A stretch of 29,089 bases of DNA from a virus. Below are positions 1 through 6,528 of the stretch, piece after piece. Below the pieces are notes generated by a model, which was given only the letters and a program-made list of their open reading frames with translations, had not been told where the DNA came from and made no database searches. The translations under genes and the position numbers were made by a program. Numbering within the stretch: position 1 is the first letter of the stretch; each line of letters opens with the position of its first letter. Location of the stretch: IMG/VR virus record IMGVR_UViG_3300027784_000022, positions 1-29,089 of that record; one strand, written 5' to 3'.

Positions 1-117
1 CCAAGCCACCAGTCTAATAAACCATTTAGGAAAAAAACCAGCAAAATGATAAATAAACCAGTTTCCACTAACCTCATAGGAAATTAATATACTATATAAC
101 TCTTCATCAAACTTCAT
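1..117 (-). CDS. hypothetical protein, N-terminal part only
   Basis: Partial gene: 39 codons are visible before it runs off the left edge of the window. It begins MKFDEELYSILISYEVSGNW and continues with an aromatic, hydrophobic stretch (FIYHFAGFFPKWFIRLVAW). The ATG at 117 overlaps the TGA stop of the preceding minus-strand gene by four bases (ATGA), the same arrangement as elsewhere in this operon, so the start is well supported and translation is probably coupled. No family is recognised. The hydrophobic segment could be membrane-associated, but too little of the protein is visible to decide. Confidence 0.6.
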   Translation of the reverse strand, partial: MKFDEELYSILISYEVSGNWFIYHFAGFFPKWFIRLVAW

Positions 118-329
118 AATTGGTTTACGATTTGTTTAATCTCATTACGTAATTTATCAAAATCCGGTAATGGGCGATTATCAATGGAATTTAATTGAAT
201 CCCAAAAGGTAATAATATTTTACCATTCCCATCCTTTCCATGTAACCAAGCATATAAGATATCATAAGTTGCCGGGCTAACAATCGTAACATCCAAAGTA
301 ATTGTTTTAGGAACAGGACTAGGTGCCAA
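114..329 (-). CDS. hypothetical protein (71 aa from TTG; probably the 3' part of an interrupted gene)
   Basis: Unknown small protein of 71 aa if it starts at TTG 329, which has no convincing ribosome-binding sequence. In the same frame an ATG lies at 404, one base after the TAA of the upstream gene (TAACATGG), exactly where a coupled start is expected. That reading frame gives MEEKYLNDIHILLRQ and then meets TAA at 357-359. If that stop were a sense codon, one 96-residue protein would run from 404 to 114. So either the gene is broken by a nonsense mutation or sequencing error, or the TTG is a real alternative start. The C-terminal half (IVSPATYDILYAWLHG...) matches no family I recognise. Its stop overlaps the next gene by four bases. 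Confidence 0.5.
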   Translation of the reverse strand: MAPSPVPKTITLDVTIVSPATYDILYAWLHGKDGNGKILLPFGIQLNSIDNRPLPDFDKLRNEIKQIVNQL

Positions 330-405
330 TTTTAAGAGGCCTTTTGAATATTGTCCTTATTGTCTCAATAAAATGTGGATGTCGTTTAAATATTTCTCTT
401 CCATG

Positions 406-735
406 TTAAATATGTTTGTGTTTGTTATTAAACTCTCTTTCGTAAAGTGCCCTTAATAAGAGCAAATAAATAATCCCATCATCGATTTTTTCATTAAGAA
501 TAGTTCGATCTACTTCTTTTTCCAGATCAATAATATCGATAATACTAATCAAATGCTTCATTAACATTCCCAGAAGTGCTTGTTGGGGAGTATGGCCTCT
601 AGCTGCAGCAGCACGATCAAAATTATGAAATGGAGCTCCTTTTTTTGAATATTCCTTGTTTTTGGACTGGGTTTTATCTTTAATCCTATCCAAAGTTTCC
701 TTTATAGCGGAATGATAAATCTCTTTATCGGTCAT
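406..735 (-). CDS. possible DUF1599 / MazG-like nucleotide-metabolism protein
   Basis: 109 aa, predicted all-helical. It has the pattern K-x-x-E-Y-S-x-K-G-A-P-F-H-N-F-D-R-A-A (about residues 27-45), then GMLMKHLISIIDII (56-69) and a late DDGIIYLLLLRAL segment (85-97). This resembles the 'nucleotide modification associated' DUF1599 proteins of phages, which have a conserved K-x-x-x-Y, N-F, a K in the next helix and D-x-x-x-Y-L. Members of that group are thought to act on nucleotides, related to all-alpha NTP pyrophosphohydrolases, but the reaction is not established. The start overlaps the stop of the DnaA-like gene by four bases (ATGA). The family call is from memory of the motif pattern and is tentative; the coding call is strong. 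Confidence 0.6.
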   Translation of the reverse strand: MTDKEIYHSAIKETLDRIKDKTQSKNKEYSKKGAPFHNFDRAAAARGHTPQQALLGMLMKHLISIIDIIDLEKEVDRTILNEKIDDGIIYLLLLRALYEREFNNKHKHI

Positions 736-1217
736 GATTGAAGGTCTTTTATATTAAATTTAAACAGGGGGTGTTTCTTTATGGACCAGGGAACCTGAAA
801 ACCTTGTTTCTTAATTTCATTCTCATACATTTCTACCTTTAATTTCACGGTACTCTTATAGGTTAATTCATTTTTAAAGCGAGCTAACCCTTCAGAAACA
901 GTGGCATTATGCTTTATATTAAAAAATTGACCCATTTTCTTTTGAGTGAGTGTTCGATGTAAATAATAATCCATTAAGAAAATGGCTGCCTCACGTAAAG
1001 GAGTGAAAGTGAACCTTTGATTTGCATGAGTAATGTTAAGCGATTCCCTTGGTACACGTTCTACTTTACAAATAGAATGGATGATCAATTCAAATACATC
1101 CTGTGGTCCTTTACTGGGATCGGGTTGTATTCTACGTTTTAGTGAGATCCAATCTGAATTATGAGTTAGATCCGGATTTGTATCCTCAACTTTTTTGATT
1201 AAAGTCTTTATTGTCAT
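732..1217 (-). CDS. DnaA domain IV-like DNA-binding protein
   Basis: 161 aa. Residues about 41-115 read like the C-terminal DNA-binding domain (domain IV) of the replication initiator DnaA: VFELIIHSICKVERV (helix), REAAIFLMDYYLHRTLTQ (helix), then MGQFFNIKHNATVSEGLARF, which parallels the DnaA signature IG..F..[RK]-[DH]-x-[ST]-TV..A. No AAA+ ATPase domain is present, so this is a stand-alone DNA-binding protein and not an initiator ATPase. A charged helical C-terminus follows (120-161). It could bind DnaA-box-like sites in the phage or host origin, or act as a repressor; both are inferences. It overlaps its upstream and downstream neighbours by four bases each. The coding call is strong and the domain call is fairly confident. 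Confidence 0.72.
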   Translation of the reverse strand: MTIKTLIKKVEDTNPDLTHNSDWISLKRRIQPDPSKGPQDVFELIIHSICKVERVPRESLNITHANQRFTFTPLREAAIFLMDYYLHRTLTQKKMGQFFNIKHNATVSEGLARFKNELTYKSTVKLKVEMYENEIKKQGFQVPWSIKKHPLFKFNIKDLQS

Positions 1218-1546
1218 ACTACTTCAATTTCTGGTTTTTCTAAAGGGGGATAAATCTGATCTACCTTTACTGATTTATACCAATTACCGTGTATTTTGCT
1301 AAGTCTTAAGGTAATTTTACCATTATGGTGATTTGCATAAACCGTATATTCACCTTGGTAACCTTCTACTCTTACTTTATCATATTTTCTTAGGTTTTTT
1401 CTCCATTTTTCCAATTCCTGGTGTTCTTTAAATTTATCATATATCATGAACCCCATGGTGGTTAAACACGCTACCCCTAAAATACCAATACCAATAAAAA
1501 AACCTAATTGTTCAGTTTCTAAAGGATAATTCATTTTAAATTGCAT
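1214..1546 (-). CDS. single-pass membrane protein with small soluble domain
   Basis: 110 aa. A hydrophobic segment (GFFIGIGILGVACLTTMGFM, about residues 15-34) is preceded by an acidic N-terminus and followed by a basic stretch (KFKEHQELEKWRKNLRKYDK), suggesting one transmembrane helix with the C-terminus in the cytoplasm. The remainder (DKVRVEGYQGEYTVYANHH... to DQIYPP) looks like a small beta domain of SH3/KOW type. The function is unknown. The ATG at 1546 is the first of two in-frame starts; another Met follows at residue 5. It is separated from the next upstream gene by about 100 bp, so it may begin a separate transcript of this operon. Its stop overlaps the DnaA-like gene by four bases. 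Confidence 0.65.
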   Translation of the reverse strand: MQFKMNYPLETEQLGFFIGIGILGVACLTTMGFMIYDKFKEHQELEKWRKNLRKYDKVRVEGYQGEYTVYANHHNGKITLRLSKIHGNWYKSVKVDQIYPPLEKPEIEVV

Positions 1547-1648
1547 TATAAGTTGATTAAAAGCGAAATTAATTAATTAAAATAGGCAACCATCTAGTAA
1601 TTAACTATGCTTAGTAGTATACTTTTACTTATGTAATAAACTAGTAGC
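1547..1648. other. intergenic gap with repeated TAGTA words
   Basis: The only sizeable gap within the minus-strand operon. It is very AT-rich and contains the words CTAGTA (1594-1599), TTAGTA (1611-1616) and CTAGTA (1641-1646). They could be operator half-sites for the downstream minus-strand genes, but the spacing is irregular and short AT-rich words recur by chance. I see no convincing promoter of the Bacteroidota type (TTG, then TAnnTTTG). Confidence 0.2.
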
Positions 1649-1840
1649 TTATTGCATAATCTCGAGAGATGCCTGATCTTTGCCTGCTTCAAAACAATCA
1701 TTAACTTTTTCGGTTAAAACATGTTTAAAAAATCGGTGGTATTTATAGGTCAGTTTCATAAACTGATCCCTATCTGCTTCTGTCATACATTCACCAATTT
1801 CTGAATAAACTTCATGTACTGAAAAACTTTCTGTTGTCAT
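1649..1840 (-). CDS. hypothetical protein
   Basis: 63 aa, mostly helical by composition, with an acidic N-terminal half and a YKYHRFFKHVL basic-aromatic segment in the middle. No family is recognised. It starts at an ATG that overlaps the stop of the preceding gene by four bases (ATGA), which supports it being a real, coupled gene. About 100 bp separate it from the membrane protein gene downstream. Confidence 0.5.
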   Translation of the reverse strand: MTTESFSVHEVYSEIGECMTEADRDQFMKLTYKYHRFFKHVLTEKVNDCFEAGKDQASLEIMQ

Positions 1841-2187
1841 AATTCATCTTTTTTTGTGATTATTAGTTTACCTGATTTATCGTTAGTATATTTAAAGACC
1901 CCTTTTAATCTAATGTCCTGGTCTTCAATATGTCCCTTTAACTTACGGATAAGTCGGTAAATTACCCTTAATCGTTGATGAACCGACAACTTATTTAATC
2001 GTTCAGTGAATTTTTCATAACCGGGGGATTGTGTCGAAGAAAAAGCAACCCCTTTTCCATAAGAGGGAGAGGAATGGATTGTATAAACTATAACTAGCCA
2101 ATTAGGTCCTCTTTTATGGTATACAATTTCAACAGGAACCTGTATATTGTCATAATATTCGATATGTATTTTAGGTAACTTTAACAT
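1837..2187 (-). CDS. hypothetical protein, first gene of the leftward operon
   Basis: 116 aa from the ATG at 2187. An in-frame TTG at 2232 would add 15 residues (MPRIILINKQFNRLY), but the ATG is the better start and keeps the divergent spacer longer. The first half looks beta-rich (VEIVYHKRGPNWLVIVYTIH) and the second half is helical and basic (RLRVIYRLIRKLKG), ending with a short strand (GKLIITKKDEL). I do not recognise a family. It is the promoter-proximal gene of the minus-strand set and diverges from the DNA methyltransferase gene. Confidence 0.5.
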   Translation of the reverse strand: MLKLPKIHIEYYDNIQVPVEIVYHKRGPNWLVIVYTIHSSPSYGKGVAFSSTQSPGYEKFTERLNKLSVHQRLRVIYRLIRKLKGHIEDQDIRLKGVFKYTNDKSGKLIITKKDEL

Positions 2188-2259
2188 ATACAACCTGTTA
2201 AATTGTTTATTTATTAATATGATCCGCGGCAATACCAGTACTTCTTAATTAAAAAAACT
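2188..2259. promoter_or_regulatory. divergent intergenic region between leftward and rightward genes
   Basis: This 72-bp, mostly AT-rich spacer lies between the first leftward gene and the rightward methyltransferase gene, so promoters for both directions are expected here or in flanking coding sequence. I cannot find a clear TTG / TAnnTTTG pair on either strand. An A-rich run directly before the rightward ATG at 2260 is the kind of start context seen across the window. The regulatory role is inferred from gene orientation only. Confidence 0.4.
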
Positions 2260-3276
2260 ATGAAAGTTCTGGGAGTAAATGCTGGAAATGGGGTTCTTTT
2301 ATACCCATTTCTACCTGAAGTTATTGCTAATATTGAACTCCGCAGTGTATTCCATACTACTGGGGATTATCAATGGCAGTTAAATTTTCCAGGTATACCA
2401 TTGATTAAAAAGCTTAATAGTGATCTCAATAATCTCCCTGATTTTACTGATGTTTCAATTATTATCTCTCATCCAGACTGCGGACATTCATCTATTCTTG
2501 CATACTCACGAGCCAAGAAATTTGGTAACCCAAAAGAGAATAAAAGTCTTACATTATTCTTTAAATCAGTGAGTTATTATCAGCCAGAGTTATTCTTAAT
2601 GGAGAATTTAACGGCATTATTAGATACCTATGGGGAAGAAGATCTGATAAATGCTTTACCCAACTATAACTTGGTTTTCCATCACTTATCCGTATCAGAA
2701 TTGGGTAACTCACAAATTAATCGAAAGCGCTTGATACTTATAGGTATAAGACGGGATTTACCTAAATTTATCCCAAAAATCTTTCACAACATCTACCCTG
2801 TTAACCAGTTACAATTTTCCGGAGCATTATTGAAAGGGTTAAATGACCTTAATCCACATATAGGACATATAAGAGAGGATGAAAATGATATAATTACTTT
2901 GTATGCTGGTTATAAAGATGTTATAAGCAATATCCGTAATGAATGGGTAACTAAAAGGGCTTCTGAAAAGCGTTGGAAAACTCCGGATAAAAAATTCACT
3001 ACAGCACCAGGAGTATATAAAAACCTGGAGTTTGAGTACCCTGCTACAGTAAGGCCTACTAATCGACAATATAACCACAAAGGAGAGATGATGAGTCCTC
3101 GTGAATTGGCTCGTATTCAAGGGATTCCAGATGATTTTGAGCTTTACTACGACACCAATAAACATAAATACTGTATAAATAAGGGCCGAGTGACGGTGAC
3201 AAAAACACCTCCTTATGAGGTAGGTATTTGGTTCTTTAGGCAAGTGATGAAAATAAGAAAGTTTTTATGGCCTTAA
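2260..3276 (+). CDS. C5-cytosine-specific DNA methyltransferase (phage PDC type)
   Basis: 338 aa; transfers a methyl group from S-adenosylmethionine to C5 of cytosine in DNA. The motifs appear in order: motif I-like VLGVNAGNGV (3-12), motif IV HPDCGHSS with the presumed catalytic Cys74 (71-78), motif VI MENL (114-117), motif VIII QINRKRLILIG (152-162), and motif IX MMSPRELARIQGIPDDF near 3088-3140. In motif IV the residue before the Cys is Asp, where PCQ enzymes have Pro; I recall a phage subgroup with PDC-x-H-F-S, and this fits it. The C-terminal motif X is degenerate (TKTPPYEVGIWF, without GN-x-V). It lies on the late strand just before terminase, so it may modify DNA shortly before packaging or protect it from restriction. 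No partner restriction gene is seen. Confidence 0.88.
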   Translation: MKVLGVNAGNGVLLYPFLPEVIANIELRSVFHTTGDYQWQLNFPGIPLIKKLNSDLNNLPDFTDVSIIISHPDCGHSSILAYSRAKKFGNPKENKSLTLFFKSVSYYQPELFLMENLTALLDTYGEEDLINALPNYNLVFHHLSVSELGNSQINRKRLILIGIRRDLPKFIPKIFHNIYPVNQLQFSGALLKGLNDLNPHIGHIREDENDIITLYAGYKDVISNIRNEWVTKRASEKRWKTPDKKFTTAPGVYKNLEFEYPATVRPTNRQYNHKGEMMSPRELARIQGIPDDFELYYDTNKHKYCINKGRVTVTKTPPYEVGIWFFRQVMKIRKFLWP

Positions 3277-3306
3277 ATCCCCTTTTAAAGTATTAAGGAG
3301 ATAGAT

Positions 3307-3363
3307 AAAGGGATATATGCACTATATATATTAAAAATATATAGTAGCATATATATCCCTTTT
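3307..3363 (+). terminator. large AT-rich hairpin, probable terminator after the methyltransferase
   Basis: AAAGGGATATATGC followed by ACTATATAT pairs with ATATATAGT and GCATATATATCCCTTT, with small bulges (an extra A and an extra AT on the 3' arm), and ends in TTTT at 3360-3363. The stem exceeds 20 bp but is AT-rich. The position, 30 bp after the methyltransferase stop and before terminase, fits a rho-independent terminator or an mRNA 3'-end stabiliser. Confidence 0.6.
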
Positions 3364-3366
3364 ACT

Positions 3367-3383
3367 CTATTTCTTCGAAATAG
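3367..3383. repeat. short perfect inverted repeat upstream of terminase
   Basis: CTATTTC (3367-3373), loop TTC, GAAATAG (3377-3383): a perfect 7-bp inverted repeat immediately after the larger hairpin and 35 bp before the terminase ATG. It could be an operator or part of a 5' untranslated structure. The function is not known. Confidence 0.35.
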
Positions 3384-3418
3384 TAGTTTATATAAATTAA
3401 TTGTAGGTACCAAGGCGA

Positions 3419-4921
3419 ATGAAATCAACTTTAAATCGGAGAATGGTAGTAGCCTCAACTCAACAATTGGATGAGTTAATGAGGGTAATGAATGATATTT
3501 TTTATTTTGCTACTTTCGTATACATTGTTCACCCACTTAGGGGAAGAGTTAAATTCGATTTATATCCTTTTCAAAAATCAGTTTTATGGCAATTTCTAAA
3601 TAACAGGTTCAATATTGTCCTTAAATTCCGTCAGGCAGGGCTTACAGAACTTATTGCCCTTTACTGTTTATGGAGAGCCTTATACAACGATAATCAGAAT
3701 ATCCAGATTATTTCTATCAAGGATAAGGTTGCTAAGAGGGTTTTAAGAAGAATTAAGTTTATGTATAAAAACTTACCCACTCATCTGCAGTTACCTATTG
3801 TAAACGGGACTTCAGGAAAGCTGGGTACTTCTGAGGAAGTTGAATTCGAGAATGGATCAACAATCACATCTATACCAACTACTGAAGATGCGGGTAGGTC
3901 AGAGGCTGTATCCCTCCTTGTAATTGATGAGGCGGCGATTTTACGGTGGGCTTCTACAATCTGGGGGGCAGCCTTTCCTACCCTTAGTACAGGAGGGTCA
4001 GCTATTGTTAATTCTACACCTTACGGAATTGGGAATTGGTACCACCAAACTTGGGTAGATGCATGTGCTGCAGGTAATGATTTTAATCCTATTCGATTAA
4101 CATGGACCATGCACCCAGAAAGAGATCTTCATTGGTATGAAGAAATGAAAAAGATTCTCGGGCCTAGAAGAACTGCTCAGGAGATCGATGGAGACTTTCT
4201 CACTTCTGGGGATTCGGTTTTTGATCTTTTAGATATCAAAGCAATTGAAGATACTTTATCGGAATTCCTTCCTATTGATATACGATATAATGGTAACTTA
4301 AGGATTTATGAAAAACCTTTAAAGGGTGAGAAATATGTAATCGGAGCAGATATTTCTTCAGGTAGAGCTCGAGATTATTCCACATTTACCGTAATGAAGC
4401 GGTCTGGGGAAGAGGTAGCTTGTTTTAAAGGAAAGATCCCTATTGAACAATTTGCTAAACTCTTGAACTTAATTGGAAGGGAATATAACAATGCTTTATT
4501 AGCTCCCGAAGCCAATGATATCGGTCAAGGTGTAATTAAGTTGTTACAAGAATGGAATTATCCCAATCTATATTATACCGTACAGTTTATCAAAGAGAAA
4601 GGGGAATCTAAGCCGAAGAAAGCTAAAATACCAGGTTGGGTTACTACCATGAAGAACCGTCATACCATTATCATGGAACTTGAGGCGGATATTCGAAATG
4701 ATAGTATTATCATTAAAGATCCTTTCTTTATACAAGAAGCTTATACCTTTATTTATAATGAACAAAATAGACCTGTAGCACTCGGTAAGGATAAAGTAAA
4801 GGGTGATACGGGGGATGAGTTATTTGATGAAGTTTATACTGATGATGCCATTATGGGTAAAGCAATCACTAATTTTGTTAGAAAAGGTAAAGTAAACCAT
4901 GTTATTGTAACACCAAGATAA
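3419..4921 (+). CDS. terL: terminase large subunit
   Basis: 500 aa; the ATP-driven motor and nuclease that packages DNA through the portal. The ATPase domain shows a deviant Walker A, LKFRQAGLTE (68-77), where the usual GKT is GLT and a Lys sits at the start of the loop; Walker B LLVIDEA with D170/E171; and coupling motif NSTP (198-201). The C-terminal RNase H-like nuclease domain has GADISSGRARD (D311, D319), APEAND (E364) and YTDDA (D475/D476), the expected acidic cluster. Length and domain order are normal for the family. It is followed within a few bases by the portal gene. No small terminase subunit is recognisable next to it. Confidence 0.95.
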   Translation: MKSTLNRRMVVASTQQLDELMRVMNDIFYFATFVYIVHPLRGRVKFDLYPFQKSVLWQFLNNRFNIVLKFRQAGLTELIALYCLWRALYNDNQNIQIISIKDKVAKRVLRRIKFMYKNLPTHLQLPIVNGTSGKLGTSEEVEFENGSTITSIPTTEDAGRSEAVSLLVIDEAAILRWASTIWGAAFPTLSTGGSAIVNSTPYGIGNWYHQTWVDACAAGNDFNPIRLTWTMHPERDLHWYEEMKKILGPRRTAQEIDGDFLTSGDSVFDLLDIKAIEDTLSEFLPIDIRYNGNLRIYEKPLKGEKYVIGADISSGRARDYSTFTVMKRSGEEVACFKGKIPIEQFAKLLNLIGREYNNALLAPEANDIGQGVIKLLQEWNYPNLYYTVQFIKEKGESKPKKAKIPGWVTTMKNRHTIIMELEADIRNDSIIIKDPFFIQEAYTFIYNEQNRPVALGKDKVKGDTGDELFDEVYTDDAIMGKAITNFVRKGKVNHVIVTPR

Positions 4922-4928
4922 TTTGCAA

Positions 4929-6404
4929 ATGAACCTATTTCAACGGATATTTGGGCCAAAAACCAAACCATTAAAGCAAAGGACCCAACCTGTAGATGAT
5001 TTTGAGGAAAAAAAGAAAATCTATGGCGGTCCTTTACCTGGACGTGTTTCTGAAGCAGATACAGGTAATTATGTGGAATTCCTAAAAGGAGAATATCACT
5101 TTGTTACTCCCGAATTTGTATTTGAGGTAATTCCTTTAATTAGGCGATTATCCATTTATAATGAGGATTTTGGGCAAGCTATTTTTGACCTTGTTCAGTT
5201 ATGCAATACAGGTTATAACATTAAATTTGATAAAAATGTTAAACCAGATCAAGTGGATAAAATGAGACGCCACTTGTTAAATAAATCTCGGGTTTGGAAT
5301 GATGGTGTTGCAGGATTGTCTGGTTTAATCAATAAATTAATTGCTCAGATTTTTATTAGCGGAGCGCTATGTAATGAGTGGGTAATTAACAAACAGATGG
5401 ATGGTATTGACAATATCTTTTTGGTTAAACCCGAAACTATCCGTTGGAGATACAATAAACGTAAACTACGTTATGAACCTTATCAAAAAATCACTAATCC
5501 AAGAGATTCGAAGGATGTTTATCGTAAATTAAATCAATTTACCTTTAAATATTATGGTTTATTGGGTGATGGAGAATCTCCTTATGGTATACCTCCTTTT
5601 ATCCCCGCTTTAGAGGGATTAAAGAAGAAAAAGACCATGGATAAGAATATCGACCATATTATGGAACAATTAGGTATTCTGGGGTTCTTTGAAACTAAAT
5701 TAGAAAAACCTGACCAAAAATTACAAGAAAGTGATAACGCATATACAAAACGATTGGAAAATCTGTTAACAACCACTAAGAATAATCTAAAGGGTTCATT
5801 AGCTGATGGTTTAACAGTTGGGTTTAAGGATGACCATGAATTTGAATTTCATTCAACAACCAAGAATCTTAGTGGTATTAGTGAAATTTATACTCAAAAC
5901 TTAATTCAATTTGCTAAAGGCTTAAAACACCCACCTGCTTTTATGGGTATTCAATCTGATAAATCAGAAACCCATATAAATATTATTTTCACCAAAATGT
6001 TGGCTCAATTATCCAATGTTCAAGAAATATTAAAACAAAACCTGGAATTCGGTTTTCAAATGGAATTGAGGTTAGCGGGGTTTAAATTTGACTTTTTAGA
6101 TTTAGAGTTCAAACCTTCTACTATTACCGATGATTTAAAATTACAACAATCCCGGGAAATTAAAATCCGTAATCTTATTGCTTTGTATCAACAAGGTATT
6201 CTTTCTCAAGATGATGTAGCGGATGAAATGGGATATGAATCCCCGGATGCTAAAGAACCGAGACAATCTATTGATGGTGAAGATCCCACCGGTTCTAAAA
6301 AGAAACAAGATCGAGAAGCTGATAAAGATAAATCGGATCGTAGATCACGAGATAAAGATAAACCTCAACCAAAGCGCAAAGATCGAGATACTAGAGAAAG
6401 ATAG
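4929..6404 (+). CDS. portal protein
   Basis: 491 aa from the ATG at 4929; an in-frame TTG six bases earlier is less likely. It forms the dodecameric ring at one capsid vertex through which DNA passes. Its position directly after the large terminase, its length, and the segments QIFISGALCNEWVIN, FKYYGLLGDGESPYGIPP and LKHPPAFMGIQSDKSETH are typical of portal proteins of tailed phages. The last 36 residues are extreme in composition: 27 are K, R, D or E, rich in D-K and R-D pairs, with only S, Q, A, P and T otherwise. This disordered tail is likely to face the capsid interior or the scaffold. The gene is followed by a strong terminator. Confidence 0.9.
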   Translation: MNLFQRIFGPKTKPLKQRTQPVDDFEEKKKIYGGPLPGRVSEADTGNYVEFLKGEYHFVTPEFVFEVIPLIRRLSIYNEDFGQAIFDLVQLCNTGYNIKFDKNVKPDQVDKMRRHLLNKSRVWNDGVAGLSGLINKLIAQIFISGALCNEWVINKQMDGIDNIFLVKPETIRWRYNKRKLRYEPYQKITNPRDSKDVYRKLNQFTFKYYGLLGDGESPYGIPPFIPALEGLKKKKTMDKNIDHIMEQLGILGFFETKLEKPDQKLQESDNAYTKRLENLLTTTKNNLKGSLADGLTVGFKDDHEFEFHSTTKNLSGISEIYTQNLIQFAKGLKHPPAFMGIQSDKSETHINIIFTKMLAQLSNVQEILKQNLEFGFQMELRLAGFKFDFLDLEFKPSTITDDLKLQQSREIKIRNLIALYQQGILSQDDVADEMGYESPDAKEPRQSIDGEDPTGSKKKQDREADKDKSDRRSRDKDKPQPKRKDRDTRER

Positions 6405-6480
6405 CACGATACTATTTAATCTTATAATGATCAAATGGTTAATTCCATAGTGTTAGTAGTTTTTCGTGTTTTAATTATCT

Positions 6481-6515
6481 CCGGGCTAGATTAAGCCGAT
6501 CTAGCCCGGTTTTTT
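6481..6515 (+). terminator. strong rho-independent terminator after portal
   Basis: A perfect 10-bp stem, CCGGGCTAGA (6481-6490) with TCTAGCCCGG (6500-6509), has a 9-base loop and is followed directly by six T residues (6510-6515). It is one of the few GC-rich stretches in an AT-rich region. The next ATG is only 13 bases after the T run, so no ordinary promoter fits between them. Confidence 0.92.
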
Positions 6516-6528
6516 AAAAGTAAAAATT

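Noticed and set aside
2839-3243. Minus-strand ORF of 134 codons inside the methyltransferase gene
   Set aside because: Fully covered by a gene with clear methyltransferase motifs on the other strand; composition is Ile/Ser/Phe-rich and shows no domain.
6223-6450. Plus-strand ORF of 75 codons in another frame of the portal 3' end
   Set aside because: Arises from the repetitive charged codons of the portal tail; no start context and Ile/Lys-rich composition.
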